DNA of 64,000 nt from Protonemura montana (GCA_947568835.1 OX387607.1:2108001-2172000), one strand, 5' to 3'; shown: positions 36,290-47,768, numbered from the stretch's first letter. Program-made: numbers and translations. Notes: generated by a model not told the origin, from the sequence alone.

Positions 36290-37560
36290 CCCTCACAGGG
36301 TCACCGATTACACACCATCACGGTGCTACCATGGGGCAAAACAAGCTGATCAAACAGATCGATTGATTCCGATCAAACGCCCCCCCCCCCATCTCTTTCT
36401 AGGGGTAATCGCTGGGGTGGACGTTGGCTGGACTTAGTGCTGGTTAGTTATTTTCTAGCTGTACAAGGGATGCGGAAGCCACCCTAGGGAAGCTTAGGGC
36501 GGGCGTCTTATGTACAATTTCTATTGTTGGCAAAGCTAGGTCGGTAGTACTTATATAGATTTTTTTAGCTGATGTTATTTTATTTACCAGCATTCTTTTT
36601 TGGTAAAGGTATTTTAGTTATTTATTTTTTAATTTAATTTTCTATGTCACTGGTATAAAAAGAAAAGTGTGATTATGTAGTATTTGGTGTACTTTCGAAG
36701 ATCAGATATTTGAGTACAAACCTGTATTGTCAAATTAGAAAGTACTTCTGAAAATAATTTCTAAAAAAAAACTATAATTTTCTGCCTCAGCAATAATTCA
36801 GAAAGCACACATTCAGTGAGAAAATAAGTTTTGAGCAGTGCTAGCACTAATGTTCTTTGAAATTTACCGAAAACCTTTACTGTAGAATTCTCTGTAGAAT
36901 CCTCATTCCAAATCGCCTCCCCAGCAAATCTTTCTCAGCGACCCCCACGATGGTATTTGCTCAAGTAGCCGCTTCTTGTACGGAGCCCCTATTTTGGCCC
37001 TTTGGTTATGCCCAAGCGGCGGCCGGTCCGCAGGGTAATTTGCCAGCACCGATTTGGTATGCAGGTCTGGACACATCACCATTTCCCCCTCGTGTGTCCA
37101 AGATAAAGAAAAATAGGGACAAAAAAAAGATTTCCCTGCTTTTCACCCAGCACAGAAAAATGTAGCTGCGGCCACTCAAGGCAGTCGTAATCGGCAGCGA
37201 TGAATTGGAACGAGCGAAATTATATACATTGCCTTCTTTTGCGCATAGAGAGCTTTTGTGAATAAGTTGATGTCTTTTGGCAAATCATTTCATTTCTTAA
37301 ATGTCTGAACGCTTTTACTATTACACGCTTCAGTATGTTTTGACTAAAAAAAACAATTTCTTTCAACCCTTTCACGGTACACAAAGCCAACAAATCTTTC
37401 ATAACCTTATTTTCAATCACAAATCGTACTTTTTTTTTTAGAACATCGTCATAAAATTAAACACGTCTATAAAACATTAGATACACTTATCAAAAAGCCA
37501 CACGAGCATCACAAGAGATTTCATTTCCCCCCCGCAATTTAATAACGCCCCCACCCTCTA
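36290..37560. other. Non-coding stretch
   Basis: No supported gene. It contains a run of 11 C at about 36380-36390 and otherwise AT-rich sequence. The frame at 36857-37165 has no motif. Confidence 0.5.
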
Positions 37561-37583
37561 AACCGCTGCCAACGCCAAAATCC

Positions 37584-37693
37584 TTTTGGCGCGGAAAAAC
37601 CGACCGCCCCAGCTTCCAGCTTTTCCGCACGGAGAGCGCCTAGCGTAAGGCTAAATGACGTCAATTCCGGAAATGACATACCGAGTGACGTAT
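37584..37693. promoter_or_regulatory. E2F/CRE/ETS site cluster, candidate promoter
   Basis: Within 110 bp are ttttggcgcggaaaa (37584-37598, E2F consensus), the perfect CRE palindrome tgacgtca (37656-37663), ccggaaat (37667-37674, ETS core) and tgacgtat (37686-37693, CRE-like). The region is GC-rich. Such clusters mark promoters of S-phase and DNA-repair genes in animals. The helicase coding exon lies 2.45 kb downstream on the plus strand. Linking the two is inference, because a minus-strand gene could also start here. Confidence 0.45.
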
Positions 37694-39793
37694 CGCGACA
37701 AATTGTGCGAAAGTTACGACTTCCGCCCCCCCAAACCCCACACGGACGTTTACCCCCCTTTGTGCGTCGCCGCGGGGGCTCGCGGCTGAAACAAGTAAAG
37801 GGGATGTTGGACAAGACTTGTGCCCCACCCCCCCCTGAGCCCCCCCTAGCCCCCCTTGTGGATCATAAACGCGACCCCCTACAGCGTGAAATATCAGCGA
37901 TCCTGCAGTTGTGCTCCATTGTGTTGGAAGAGAGCAAGCGACTGTAATCAAGTGGAGAGATTCAAGAGTTGCGAAATGAAACGTATCTTTGATTAATGAG
38001 GGTGTTGATAGTTTACTTGGGTCACTGATACCATCAAGTTTAGGTCTTGACATGAGCAGCAACCGACTTAGACTACAAGTTTTATTGTATTTTTACATTA
38101 ATTTGATATTTTTCATGTGTTTGGTCGTAAGACGCGATGGGTCAGTGTCTGGATGCCCGAGACCAAACAATATTGACCAGATGTTAAGTAAATTACACAA
38201 CAATCGTCGTCCATTTTACAGATGGTAACAAGCCCATTGTTGGAATTAATACAACAATCAATTGTCCATGTTACCTTATGCAGATACAATTATGGTATGA
38301 AATGGTACTTTTTATATAAGCGTTATTTTTGACAAAAGCGCGTTGGTAGCCTACGTTAGGTACCAAAAACGGATTTAAAAACATAAAATACTAATAATTT
38401 ACAGGATATTGTTACTGAAATTTGTATTTATTATTTATTATTGTGGTATTTCCTATAATAAGCAAATACACCCTCGGCATCCTAATGCCAGACTCGATAA
38501 AATGCAGTTGGAAATCGTAATGAAACAGTTTATCAGCACAAAACATAATTCTCAGACAATTCCCGGGTTCGTATCTCGGTTCGGTCGCACTTTTTTCCAG
38601 TCTAGCTCCCCTTCAATTCTGAGACGGTTCATGTGTAGGTAGCAAGCAATCCAGAATTGTTAATAAAATAGCTGTAAACCAACAGCATGGACGTCCCCGT
38701 CCATCGGCGGCCAAATTTATTGAAGACAATCGCTGGCACAGGACGAGGTCTTGTCGTGGGGGTGTAGAGGGTAAGGGTAGAGGGTAGGGGGTACCCATGG
38801 CTTCATCACAGCATCGGTGATCACCCATCCGCAAAACAACCCCCTCCCCCCCTCCCCCTCCCCCCCGCCGGCAAGCCACCGAGAAAGGAAATAAAAAGAA
38901 GCTAAAATAAGTTGTAATTTGGCAGAGGGTAGTCATCCATATTAACAGAGGACGACACATCTGAGATAAATGGCCAGGAAAATTGGTACTAATAAATTCC
39001 CACACAATTATTTAGGGGATGATGGAACGGCGTTGTATGTGTGTGAGGGGTCGTGAGGATATTATACGCGTTGGACTGAGTGCTTCGGATCCCTGTAACA
39101 GAGAGATATTAGACGGAAATGTAAGAATTACACAAAATAAGGGAATGGTATTTTAAAAAGTGCACACCTGTACAAATGTGAAGGACTTCTCGGTGTTTCT
39201 CAGCCGTACTCGGCATTTTTCCGCTTGTGTTTTGGCCGGAATATAAACTTGTAAAATCTTGATATTGTTGATTAGTTGATGGTAAAACAATTGCAGAATA
39301 TTGTCCGTTCGTTTTCAAGAAGTTTTATCCTGTTTGCTTCTTGCCGCGAAAGAAACGAAAAAGAAATTAAAGAATGAGATACGAGCACACAGCCTCCTTG
39401 ATTTGTGAGTTTAAATTTTCGAGCCGTTTTACTAATCTGTCAGCTGGGCTGTCACATGTTGCCGGCAAGGTCAATAAATGGTGGGAATCCGACTGAATCC
39501 GGCTAAGAGAACGCGTGGATTTTTTCACTAACTAGTAGTTTTTCTAAAATTTCTAAGATGTATTCCGACGATTCACATTTTTGAGGTAAATAAAAACGAA
39601 AACTTATGTACTGTGTGTAGTGAGAAATATGATGTTTAGCAAAAAACTTGAACATTTTTCATAATTTGGAGGTTAAAGGTTAAGCTACCTGTCAGCCCTG
39701 GGACTACTTTGGCACCGGTTTAAGGTTAATATGATTTTACAAACAGCTTCGCGCCTTCTAGGAAAGATTCTTGCTAACGTAGTTGATTCCTGA
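37694..39793. other. Non-coding, C-rich then AT-rich
   Basis: 37715-37880 is strongly C-rich on the plus strand. The 133-codon minus frame (37661-38062) comes from this bias. A tRNA T-arm-like piece (cccgggttcgtatctcgg, near 38562) suggests a SINE remnant, but no other tRNA arms are visible. 38839-38872 is another C-rich tract. Confidence 0.45.
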
Positions 39794-40075
39794 TTGCTGC
39801 AGATAAACGCTTTATTGTCTGGCACAGGTGCGACTCTTGACACGAGCGAAATCAAATTACCACCTATCGTACCCTCCTTTAACTGCTCAGCAGGCGGCTC
39901 TCTAGACATTAAACTCTCCCTGGAATCACTTCTTCGATCGTTACGTCCATTTACTAGTTTGCACTTACAGCTGGGACCGTCCATTCATCCCACTCATGCA
40001 ATTACGCTCGGTACAATTTGCAGTCCCTCTCACCTAAGTGTTTCTAATACGAAAAGTATCAGTAGGACACAACAA
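39794..40075 (+). other. Possible 5' UTR exon of the helicase gene, with uORF
   Basis: A strong donor (caacaa/GTAAGTTTG) ends a region that is open from 39794. The putative intron 40076-40120 is only 45 bp but has a gt start, a tattaac branch-like site and a pyrimidine-rich acceptor ending ttttttcag. If spliced, the upstream frame continues 12 codons and overlaps the helicase start in another frame, so it would act as an overlapping uORF. The exon's 5' limit is unknown. The minus strand is also open from 39984 to 39685. Confidence 0.35.
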
Positions 40076-40120
40076 GTAAGTTTGAGAATAAGTATTAACC
40101 AAACATTTTTCTTTTTTCAG

Positions 40121-40537
40121 GCAGTTTCAACCATAAGGGTCCAGCAATGGCAGGTGTAATCAAAGTAATGGATCTAACCGGAGATTCGCCAGAAAAGTCA
40201 TCGTTTCGCCCTAGAATAGCGTACGGTCTAAACAAACCACCAAACTCATCTCCTATTAAGCAGGAACCGACAACTCCCGTGAAAGTGCCATACGTTCCTG
40301 AAGTGCCTGTGTTACCGCCTAAAGAACTGGGTCTGGTTTCCCTGTCTGCAAACTACACGATAAGTGGCACGCCGCTGAGTTTTCCGTGCAAAGCGTATCC
40401 GTCGCAAGTGGCCATCATGGCGAAGGTGATCAAGGGTCTTCAGGAAGCACAGAACTGCCTGCTGGAAAGTCCGACGGGATCGGGGAAAACTCTGGCTCTT
40501 CTCTGCTCGTCTCTCGCTTGGCAGAAGGTCGAGAAGG
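40121..40537 (+). CDS. BRIP1: FANCJ/BRIP1-type DNA helicase, first coding exon
   Basis: The exon follows an acceptor (ttttcttttttcag). Its start codon is at 40147 (context ccagcaATGg), and it ends after 130 codons plus one base at donor aagg/GTGAGTG, a phase-1 intron. Residues 1-65 are a Pro/Ser/Thr-rich leader, longer than the start of human FANCJ. From about residue 78 the FANCJ pattern begins: FPCKAYPSQ (Q-motif region), then CLLESPTGSGKTLALL (Walker A, GSGKT) and SLAWQ. The family is an XPD-like 5'-3' helicase with an iron-sulphur cluster. It unwinds G-quadruplexes and acts in interstrand crosslink repair with BRCA1 and the Fanconi pathway, in the nucleus. The Fe-S domain, DEAH box and motifs III-VI are not in this exon and were not found downstream, so the gene continues outside the window or is broken. 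An in-frame stop lies just upstream across the proposed splice, so this is the first in-frame Met. Confidence 0.85.
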
Positions 40538-42370
40538 GTGAGTGACGTTGACTGAATGCTACTGCGTGGGTGTCTTGAACTTTGCATAGTTATTGAACTC
40601 TGCTCTTGGTTGAAAAGCAGTATTGAAAGTCTTGAATTATTTTAACTAGTAAGGTATGCACTGGAACCTACTACAGGTTGGTTTTCATCTAAACCTGATA
40701 AGGTTCCAGGATGAGAAAGCTAGTTCAGAGATACAAACTCTAGGAAAATCATGAGATAACTATAAGAAAATATTTTTCTAGTAAAGTCTGTGAAATTGAA
40801 GAAGTTTTTTCCAGAATCAGAGAACAATATTTTAAAATTGATTTCCTGGTCTCAGGTTTAAATATTTTTCTAGCCTTTGAATAATATTTTATTCTAAGAT
40901 ACCTATGTGAAGTTTCGTATCTTTACACAATTAGACGATAAACTATCAAACAATTCTACGTACAATTTAGCAGCAGCGTCCACATGACATCTCGAATATG
41001 AATTACGCGTTATTTTGCTGGAATCCAGTTAACATTATTTTAAATTCCATTGCATATTAACCGTATCTTGAGCCTTTCTAGTAATGACTGGATTAATTAG
41101 GAGTTAATGTATGACCACCCTTTCAAACTCTGATCTAGGGTGACGTTGCTCAACTTCGGACATGTCAAATAGCTCGGATGGATTTAATTGTCGACCATAA
41201 AACATTTGAAAAGACTTAACCGTCTTCCCCTTTCACCCAGCATGTCTCGAATGTACCTGCACCGCGATGATTTATTTCACCGCAAGCTCATTTAATTAAA
41301 GAAGATACATTTTATTAGCAAGTTTGTGTTGACATTCCTGTCTTTGTGACCCAGCCAGGTACGAAGCGCTATGCCCGGCCAGTCACGACCTTCTTTATTA
41401 CCAGTCATATTTCGAGGAATAAATCCACAATTTCATTCCTTATCACATGAGCACTGATTCGGTCTTATCTATAAATCTTATTGTGATAAGTTGGATGCTA
41501 GGTACAGCTATACCCATAGGTCTTTCTTATTTAGTTAATGCTTTTGTTAAAAAGCTTTAATATTTGGAAAACATGCAATGTTTGGATTAATTTATCGCGG
41601 GTAAAACACGGGCAAGAAAGAGTTAAGTCTCGAGGCAGTGACTTTTAGTGGTATGGTACCAGACTTTCATCCAAGCTATGAAACAGACTCATAAACAAGG
41701 GGGAAGTCTGATACGAATTTTACAACCGCACATTTCATTTTGCCGTTTGAAAATTACACGTTGACAAGGGAATAACGTCAGTCGTGCATAAAATTTCAAT
41801 TTTACTTTTTGAGCTGTTTAAATTCATTTGGCAGCTGTGTCCTTTTGGAGACGTTTACAACGATTAGCTAAAAATATCCGCAAAAATTCTAGAAATACTT
41901 GGCTACATTTGAAAATCCTTATCGCAATCAGTCATTTTCCCGCTCGTTAAAGATAAGTGAATGTTCGCAAAGCATAAAAAAAAATGATCATGCAATTCGT
42001 CTATCAGAGAAAATAAAAGCTTTGCAAGTATGTACCGATATTTCTCCCAATCAAGCAAGCTGTTTCAATGGGACAGGGACACGTAATATTACCGTGATGA
42101 AACCCAAGTGTTGGCATTGTATTGTCAGCCACTGCCATGTTTTATTGTTATCACTAGAAATCAGGCGAGTTATTAATAATAACACGGAATTCGCATTTCG
42201 CGTTTGATCGGTAAGAAGTCGGGGGCAGTGTCCTGACCCGGGACCCGAGAATAAATCGGGAATAAATACATTGTATTATTTTTTTCGGTAAGATAATCCC
42301 CAACATGCCCTGGCTAGTTAGGTTTTACTACGTCAAGATTAACGACCAGTTGAGATGATAGTAAAAGTAT
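40538..42370 (+). other. Start of the large helicase intron
   Basis: No second exon of the helicase is visible. The sequence is AT-rich. The frame at 41899-42207 has no helicase or other motif. Confidence 0.5.
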
Positions 42371-42785
42371 AGGCGAATGAAGTTGCTGTACTAACTTTCA
42401 TCCCTCCAACCTCTCTCCCGAACAGAACTAGTCATGTGTATGATGGTCACGCATCCAATACCTGACCCAGCGCAGTGTTGCTTAACTTTCATCCCTCCAA
42501 CCTCTCTCCCGAACAGAACTGGTAATGTGTGTGATGGTCACGCATCCAATACCTGACCCAGCGCAGTGTTGCTTAACTTTCATCCCTCCAACCTCTCTCC
42601 CGGACAGAACTGGTCATGTGTATGATGGTCACCCATCCAATACCTGACCCAGCGCAGTGTTGCTTAACTTTCATCCCTCCAACCTCTCTCCCGAACAGAA
42701 CTGGTCATGTTTATGAAAGTCACCCATCCAATACCTGTCTCAGCGCAGTGTTGCTTAACTTCGGCGATCTCACGGAGAATCGCTT
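42371..42785 (-). mobile_element. 5S-SINE with head region amplified four times
   Basis: On the minus strand the 5S start (attctccgtgagatcgccg, then aagttaagc) leads into four tandem units of exactly 91 bp (unit starts on + at 42394, 42485, 42576 and 42667). Each has gcaacactgcgctgggtcag, ttggatgggtgacc, gttcgggagagagg and ggagggatgaaagt. Only a short piece of body follows (acagcaacttcattcgcc). The unit therefore combines the 5S A- and C-box region with the first part of the SINE body. Confidence 0.9.
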
Positions 42786-44479
42786 GCAGTCTCTACATTC
42801 AAAGGTGTAATTAACGGATAGTATTCTGTGACTCAATGTCCCTTCGACAGCTTGAATCTGCTTGAAATTGAAAAAAAGTTAAAAAGTAAGGTCCCAGACT
42901 TCTTCGAAATTATTTCAATCAGCGCTACTGTCCGTTACCCCTGACCATCAAATAGCCAGGGTTTGCTTTGCTTAACAAAACCACGAGGGTAACCCATTCT
43001 TAAATCTGCTTTATTATTGTCAGCAACTGGTTTAATGACCTAGTTCATATGGAACCAGTGCAAAATTATGACAACAAAATGCCACCAATTATAGCGTTTA
43101 GAAATATTTTGCCGTTCACTCAGCCATGAATGAAAACATTACTTTCATACCAAAATACCGCACGGTTTCTCATGTGGATGTAGGTATATCAAGTGATTAA
43201 TTTCTTCAAACACATGTTTGTATTTTATTTTGTAATTAATTACTGTCGTACTTAACATTTTTAGCGAGTATCTGATTCATGAACGCATATAAGGTTTGCA
43301 TCATAATGTTTTCAACTACATCACGAACGGTGGCAGGGTATTTATGTGACAGTAATGCACCAAGTTTTCATACTAAGAATGATGTGCTGAAGTTCAAGCA
43401 AACTCAAACATCTACTTTTAATTATTACCCACTAAGCACAAGCACTTACAACGGCCATCAGCCCATTACTCAAATTTCGCGTCGCTTAAGTATGATGGTA
43501 AAGTTAGACGGTGGGTACTACATGCTGGCAGAAGTGAGCTAATTAATGTATACATGCATTTTTTTCAAATGAGTTTAGATAGGGGTTGATTTTGGTTTTG
43601 GCAAGGCGTTTAATTTTGGTGATTGAGACATTTATTGGAAATATATGGAGTGTCAAGAATGTTAGCAAGTTGAAGAGCAATCTTTGATTTGAGAGAACGT
43701 TTGCTTCTTTTAAAATAAGTGCCTAAGGACGACTTGGATGCAGTAAAATTGATGTAAAAAGGCATGTAATTTGCTCAGGGAAGATGTCCTGGCCGTGAAG
43801 TTGAAGTTAAAATACTAAAAATCGATATATTGTAGCCCTACGACCCTGTTTTTTGTTCCCTTTGCCAAAACGAATGCATATTTTCGACCAAGTTCAGGAC
43901 AAGGTACGTGCTAAGATAAATACACTTTTGTAGAAAGAGCCATCTTCAAAAAAGTGTAATCCGTGACTGCAGATTTCTCGATTTCCGCTTTCTTACACCA
44001 ACAATACGGTCTGCTTTTGTCTGCACATTTTGGTACGTTTTTTTTCCGTAAACAATTATTATTTAAGTAGAAAAAAATAAAACAATATACCAACCATTCC
44101 CAGGTGTGATTTGAAGACAGATTTCCCAGGGTGAGGATAAGTCAGCACGTTCCTACATCCCCTAAAACCCCGACTTCATATTTGACCGAACGAAATTTGA
44201 CCTCATTCACAGCAATTGCAGGATTTTCCGGAATCGGCGTCAGATTTTCCCCGTCCCGTTAACCGTCCCCGCCGTGTGACTAACGCGCCCCGTCTAATTG
44301 TCAACGGAAACTTTCAAATTACCCAGGTTCGCATCCCACCCCTGCTCCACCCCTTTGGTCACATGCGATGTTCCCACCCATGATGCGAAGACCCCAATTA
44401 ATGATAGGTTATAGCGAAGGTAGACGCGATTCAATGCAAGTTTACCAGCCACCGAATTTCAAGAATTCTATCAATGGAT
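42786..44479. other. Non-coding stretch
   Basis: No gene or repeat family was recognised. The frame at 43279-43542 (87 codons) lacks motifs. Confidence 0.5.
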
Positions 44480-44489
44480 TTAAATACCT

Positions 44490-44872
44490 AAATATAGTCC
44501 CAGTGCTAATGTTAAACGTTCTGCTGAGCAAACGAGCCGGCAACACGTTGTAACGGTTGTGACTACTAGATGATGCTTGCGGCTTTCTTTTTTATCAAAC
44601 CTCTACGATGAAGTAATTTCAACTCAAAATATCGATATATGTTTATCAATAGTTGAGGTTAGCATTAATACAGATTAATTCAGCGTAAACCAGTCTCAAA
44701 TGCGATTAATCTGCGAGAAATACGAGATTAAATTTCTTAAAACTCGAAACGACAGTGACTCCATCTAGTAGCAACTAGCATGTTGGTCGGTATAGTAGTT
44801 ACCGGTCGGCAAATCTCACGGAGAGTCTTTTTCATTAGCGCTGAGACTCTTGACTAAATCTATAAACCCAAT
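44490..44872. mobile_element. MITE-A copy 3
   Basis: The left end (cccagtgctaatgttaaacg) is degenerate. The right end (cattagcgctgagactcttg, then actaaatctataaaccca) is well preserved. The interior has aatatcgatatatgtttatc, gtaaaccagtctcaaatgcg and gactccatct. Confidence 0.75.
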
Positions 44873-45309
44873 GCTTCACGCAATTTTGACAAAGATGAGT
44901 TCATTATTGTTCTTTAGTCTTGCCTCTATGCTAACGTAACGAGAAGACCGAGATTTTATGTTATTTTACTAGGAATTTCACTCAAAATAGCCCTGTATTA
45001 GAAAAACCAAATAAAGTGCATATGTAGATGAAGATTTCGCACGTCCAGCGCTCCGGCAAGCGAGCTCCCATACCAGACTAAAGGAAAGCTAAGAAACACA
45101 TTGTGTAACAGCGAACCATCTTCTTGTCACCATCCCGTTGAGCCGGATATCTAATCGGATTAGAAGGCTCTGGACTTTGACATGTGCACGTACGTAATGC
45201 TTGTAATTAGGCGGTGACAGCTGACGACTAGCAAATCGTCGAATTACCCCGTCCGTTCGTTCAGTACCGAGACAACGCTGTGACCTGCACGGCAAGGGAG
45301 TGGCGGGGT

Positions 45310-45328
45310 GGGGGGGGGGGGGGGGGGG
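45310..45328 (+). repeat. Oligo(dG) tract, about 19 G
   Basis: A G run with flanking g-rich sequence. It is an assembly-sensitive homopolymer and a G-quadruplex candidate. Confidence 0.85.
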
Positions 45329-45434
45329 TGACGTGGGGTTGTTGGTGTGTTACTTGGAATCCAGGGGAACGCACGCATGTGGTCCACGCACTTTTGTGTC
45401 GCTATATTTTTAGTTTCCCGGTGGGTGTACTGGA

Positions 45435-45775
45435 CAGTTGCTAATATTCTCAGTGCTATCTTCGCGAAAATTATAGACCAAAAATTGTGGTTGTCTAAAG
45501 ATGAAGTCTCCGTCGTTTCGAATATAAACAAAATATTTTTGCTATTTATCGCAGATTTTTCGCATTTGAGACTGGTTTACGCTCAATTAATCTTGATAAA
45601 AGCTAACCTCAACGATTGATAAGCATGTATCGATATTTTGCAGTATTATCTTGCACAGGTTTGGTAAAAAAGCGCCATCGGGTGCTACATACCGTTGCCA
45701 CGTGTTGCTGGCTCTTTTACATCTGTAAGACGTTTAAGATTAGCCCTGTGACTCTAACTAAACCTATAAACCCAA
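45435..45775. mobile_element. MITE-A copy 4, abutting a 5S-SINE
   Basis: It lies in the opposite orientation to copy 3. It includes gaagtctccgtcgtttcg, catttgagactggtttacgc and gattgataagcatgtatcg, with the right end ctctaactaaacctataaac and ccaat. The left end (ctcagtgctatc) is eroded. The right end touches the 5S-like sequence at 45779. Confidence 0.75.
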
Positions 45776-45778
45776 TCT

Positions 45779-46197
45779 AAAGTTAAGCAACACTGCGCTG
45801 GGTCAGGTATTGGATGGGTGACCACCGAACGATTTGGCGTATTGGAAACACCGGTCCTCGTGAGATCACCTAAGTTAAGCAACACTGCGCTGGGTCAGAT
45901 ATTGGATGGAAAACTATCGTATGGTATTCCCAGTTCTGCCCAGTTCTGTTCGGGAAAGGAGTTGAAGGGATTGAAGCTTCTCACACCAACCTCTTGACAA
46001 GTCGCGTTTGTGGAAGTGTGCACCCTCACTATTCAAGTTCTACCGTCCTTCGGAAGAGATGCTATGTTGGTGGTTAAGAAGTAAGCTAAATTCCCTTTCT
46101 TCTTTTTAGGCTAATTAAGGTTCATCCTCATCATCACCCACTTAATCAACCTTTTTACCATCACCACCAGTCCCTGCAGTGCTTCGTTAAACATCAC
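45779..46197 (+). mobile_element. 5S-SINE with two 5S heads
   Basis: The first head is cut at its 5' side (begins aagttaagcaacactgcgct) and has a C-box (ggatgggtgaccacc). After 24 bp, a second head starts at its true beginning (ggaaacaccggtcctcgtga). The second C-box is damaged (ggatggaaaactatcg). The body and tail follow, ending gtgcttcgttaaacatcaca. The arrangement fits a dimeric head or insertion of one copy beside another, trimmed by MITE-A. Confidence 0.8.
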
Positions 46198-46709
46198 AAT
46201 TCAGTGCTAGGTTCGAAAAGAATTCTGTCACAATTCACTGACACCACCCGTGACCACCCCAGTGACCTAGTGACATATCTAACCATTGTAACCGAGCTGA
46301 AGCCATCAACGCAGCCACCCACCCAGGTCGCAAGAAACGGGTCCACAAACCAGTGGCCTACATTGTTTTCATGTGGTCGGGCATGGCAGCGAAGAATGCA
46401 GCCTGCGTCGCCCAAGCACTCGGTCTTTGTCAATGTGCAATCAAACAACAGCGGCTGATTTGGTGAGTCCAGCCAGGACTTGGCCCCCGACTGACTCGCG
46501 GACACTGCGCGCGATTCCCGTGGCAAAAAAACTAGACCGGTGGGTTTTGGGTTTGCGATTTTCGGCCTGGTCGTCGAGTTTTGCTTCGTATTGAGAATCG
46601 TAGCTTCTTGGTCTTTGCGGCGATGTGTGGTTTTATTTTGGAATTTTGTTGTTCGTTGCTTTGGAGTTGGCTGGGGAAATGATTTAGTTGTCTCCGATAA
46701 TGGATTCAT
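46194..46709 (-). CDS. Orphan 171-codon ORF
   Basis: A long unbroken minus-strand frame. The first 50 residues are rich in Thr, Lys, Pro, Gln and Asn. The rest is mixed and contains CHARPHENNVGHWFVDPF. No family was recognised. The local GC is higher than average, which makes long open frames more likely by chance, and plus-strand frames overlap. It could be a first exon or intronic noise. Confidence 0.2.
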   Translation of the reverse strand: MNPLSETTKSFPQPTPKQRTTKFQNKTTHRRKDQEATILNTKQNSTTRPKIANPKPTGLVFLPRESRAVSASQSGAKSWLDSPNQPLLFDCTLTKTECLGDAGCILRCHARPHENNVGHWFVDPFLATWVGGCVDGFSSVTMVRYVTRSLGWSRVVSVNCDRILFEPSTEL

Positions 46710-46767
46710 CGCGGTTCATGTGCTTGCACTACATTTTTCAAACAAAAAGTTCGATCAAATCTTTCAA

Positions 46768-47768
46768 TGTTAGATTCTAAGTTTGCTAGCCATGGTGATG
46801 CTGAGATCGACTGACAGAGCTTCTCGATTCTGCTATCTTATGTTACCACGGGTATATCATGGCCTAGCATAGGAGGTTCAATGGTAGATTCAACGTTTGG
46901 TAGCCATGGAGATGCTGAGATCGCCTGACAGAGCTTCTCAATTCTGCTATCTTATGTTACCACGGGTATATCATGGTCTAGCATAGGAGGTTCAATGGTA
47001 GATTCAACGTTTGGTAGCCATGGAGATGCTGAGATCGACTGACAGAGCTTCTCGATTCTGCTATCTTATGTTACCGCGGGTATATCATGGCCTAGCATAG
47101 GAGGTTCAATGGTAGATTCAACGTTTGATAGCCATGGAGATGCTGAGATCGACTGACAGAGCTTCTCAATTCTGCTATCTTATGTTACCGCGGGTATATC
47201 ATTGCCTAGCATAGGAGGTTCAATGGTAGATTCAACGTTTGATAGCCATGGAGATGCTGAGATCGCCTGACAGAGCTTCTCAATTCTGCTATCTTATGTT
47301 ACCACGGGTATATCATGGCCTAGCATAGGAGGTTCAATTGTAGATTCAACGTTTGGTAGCCATGGAGATGCTGAGATCGCCTGACAGAGCTTCTCAATTC
47401 TGCTATCTTATGTTACCACGGGTATATCATGGTCTAGCATAGGAGGTTCAATGGTAGGTTCAACGTTTGATAGCCATGGAGATGCCGAGATCGACTGACA
47501 GAGCTTCTCGATTCTGCTATCTTATGTTACCGCGGGTATATCATTGCCTAGCATAGGAGGTTCAATGGTAGATTCAACGTTTGATAGCCATGTAGATGCT
47601 GAGATCGCCTGACAGAGCTTCTCAATTCTGCTATCTTATGTTACCACGGGTATATCATGGCCTAGCATAGGAGGTTCAATGGTAGATTCAACGTTTGGTA
47701 GCCATGGAGATGCTGAGATCGCCTGACAGAGCTTCTCAATTCTGCAATCTTATGTTACCACGGGTCTA
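46768..47768 (-). repeat. 114-bp satellite array B, about 9 units, inverted
   Basis: Same monomer as at 24005-24545 but on the opposite strand. cagagcttct recurs every 114 bp from 46815 to about 47727. Units alternate between two variant sets (gatcgactg, or gatcgcctg; accgcgg, or accacgg), indicating mixed duplication of unit blocks. Confidence 0.95.

Noticed and set aside
37661..38062. 133-codon minus-strand ORF
   Set aside because: Much of the frame lies in C-rich sequence that lacks stops on that strand, giving Gly-rich low-complexity product.
38555..38600. tRNA gene near a T-arm-like sequence
   Set aside because: No D arm or acceptor partner was found; at most a SINE remnant.
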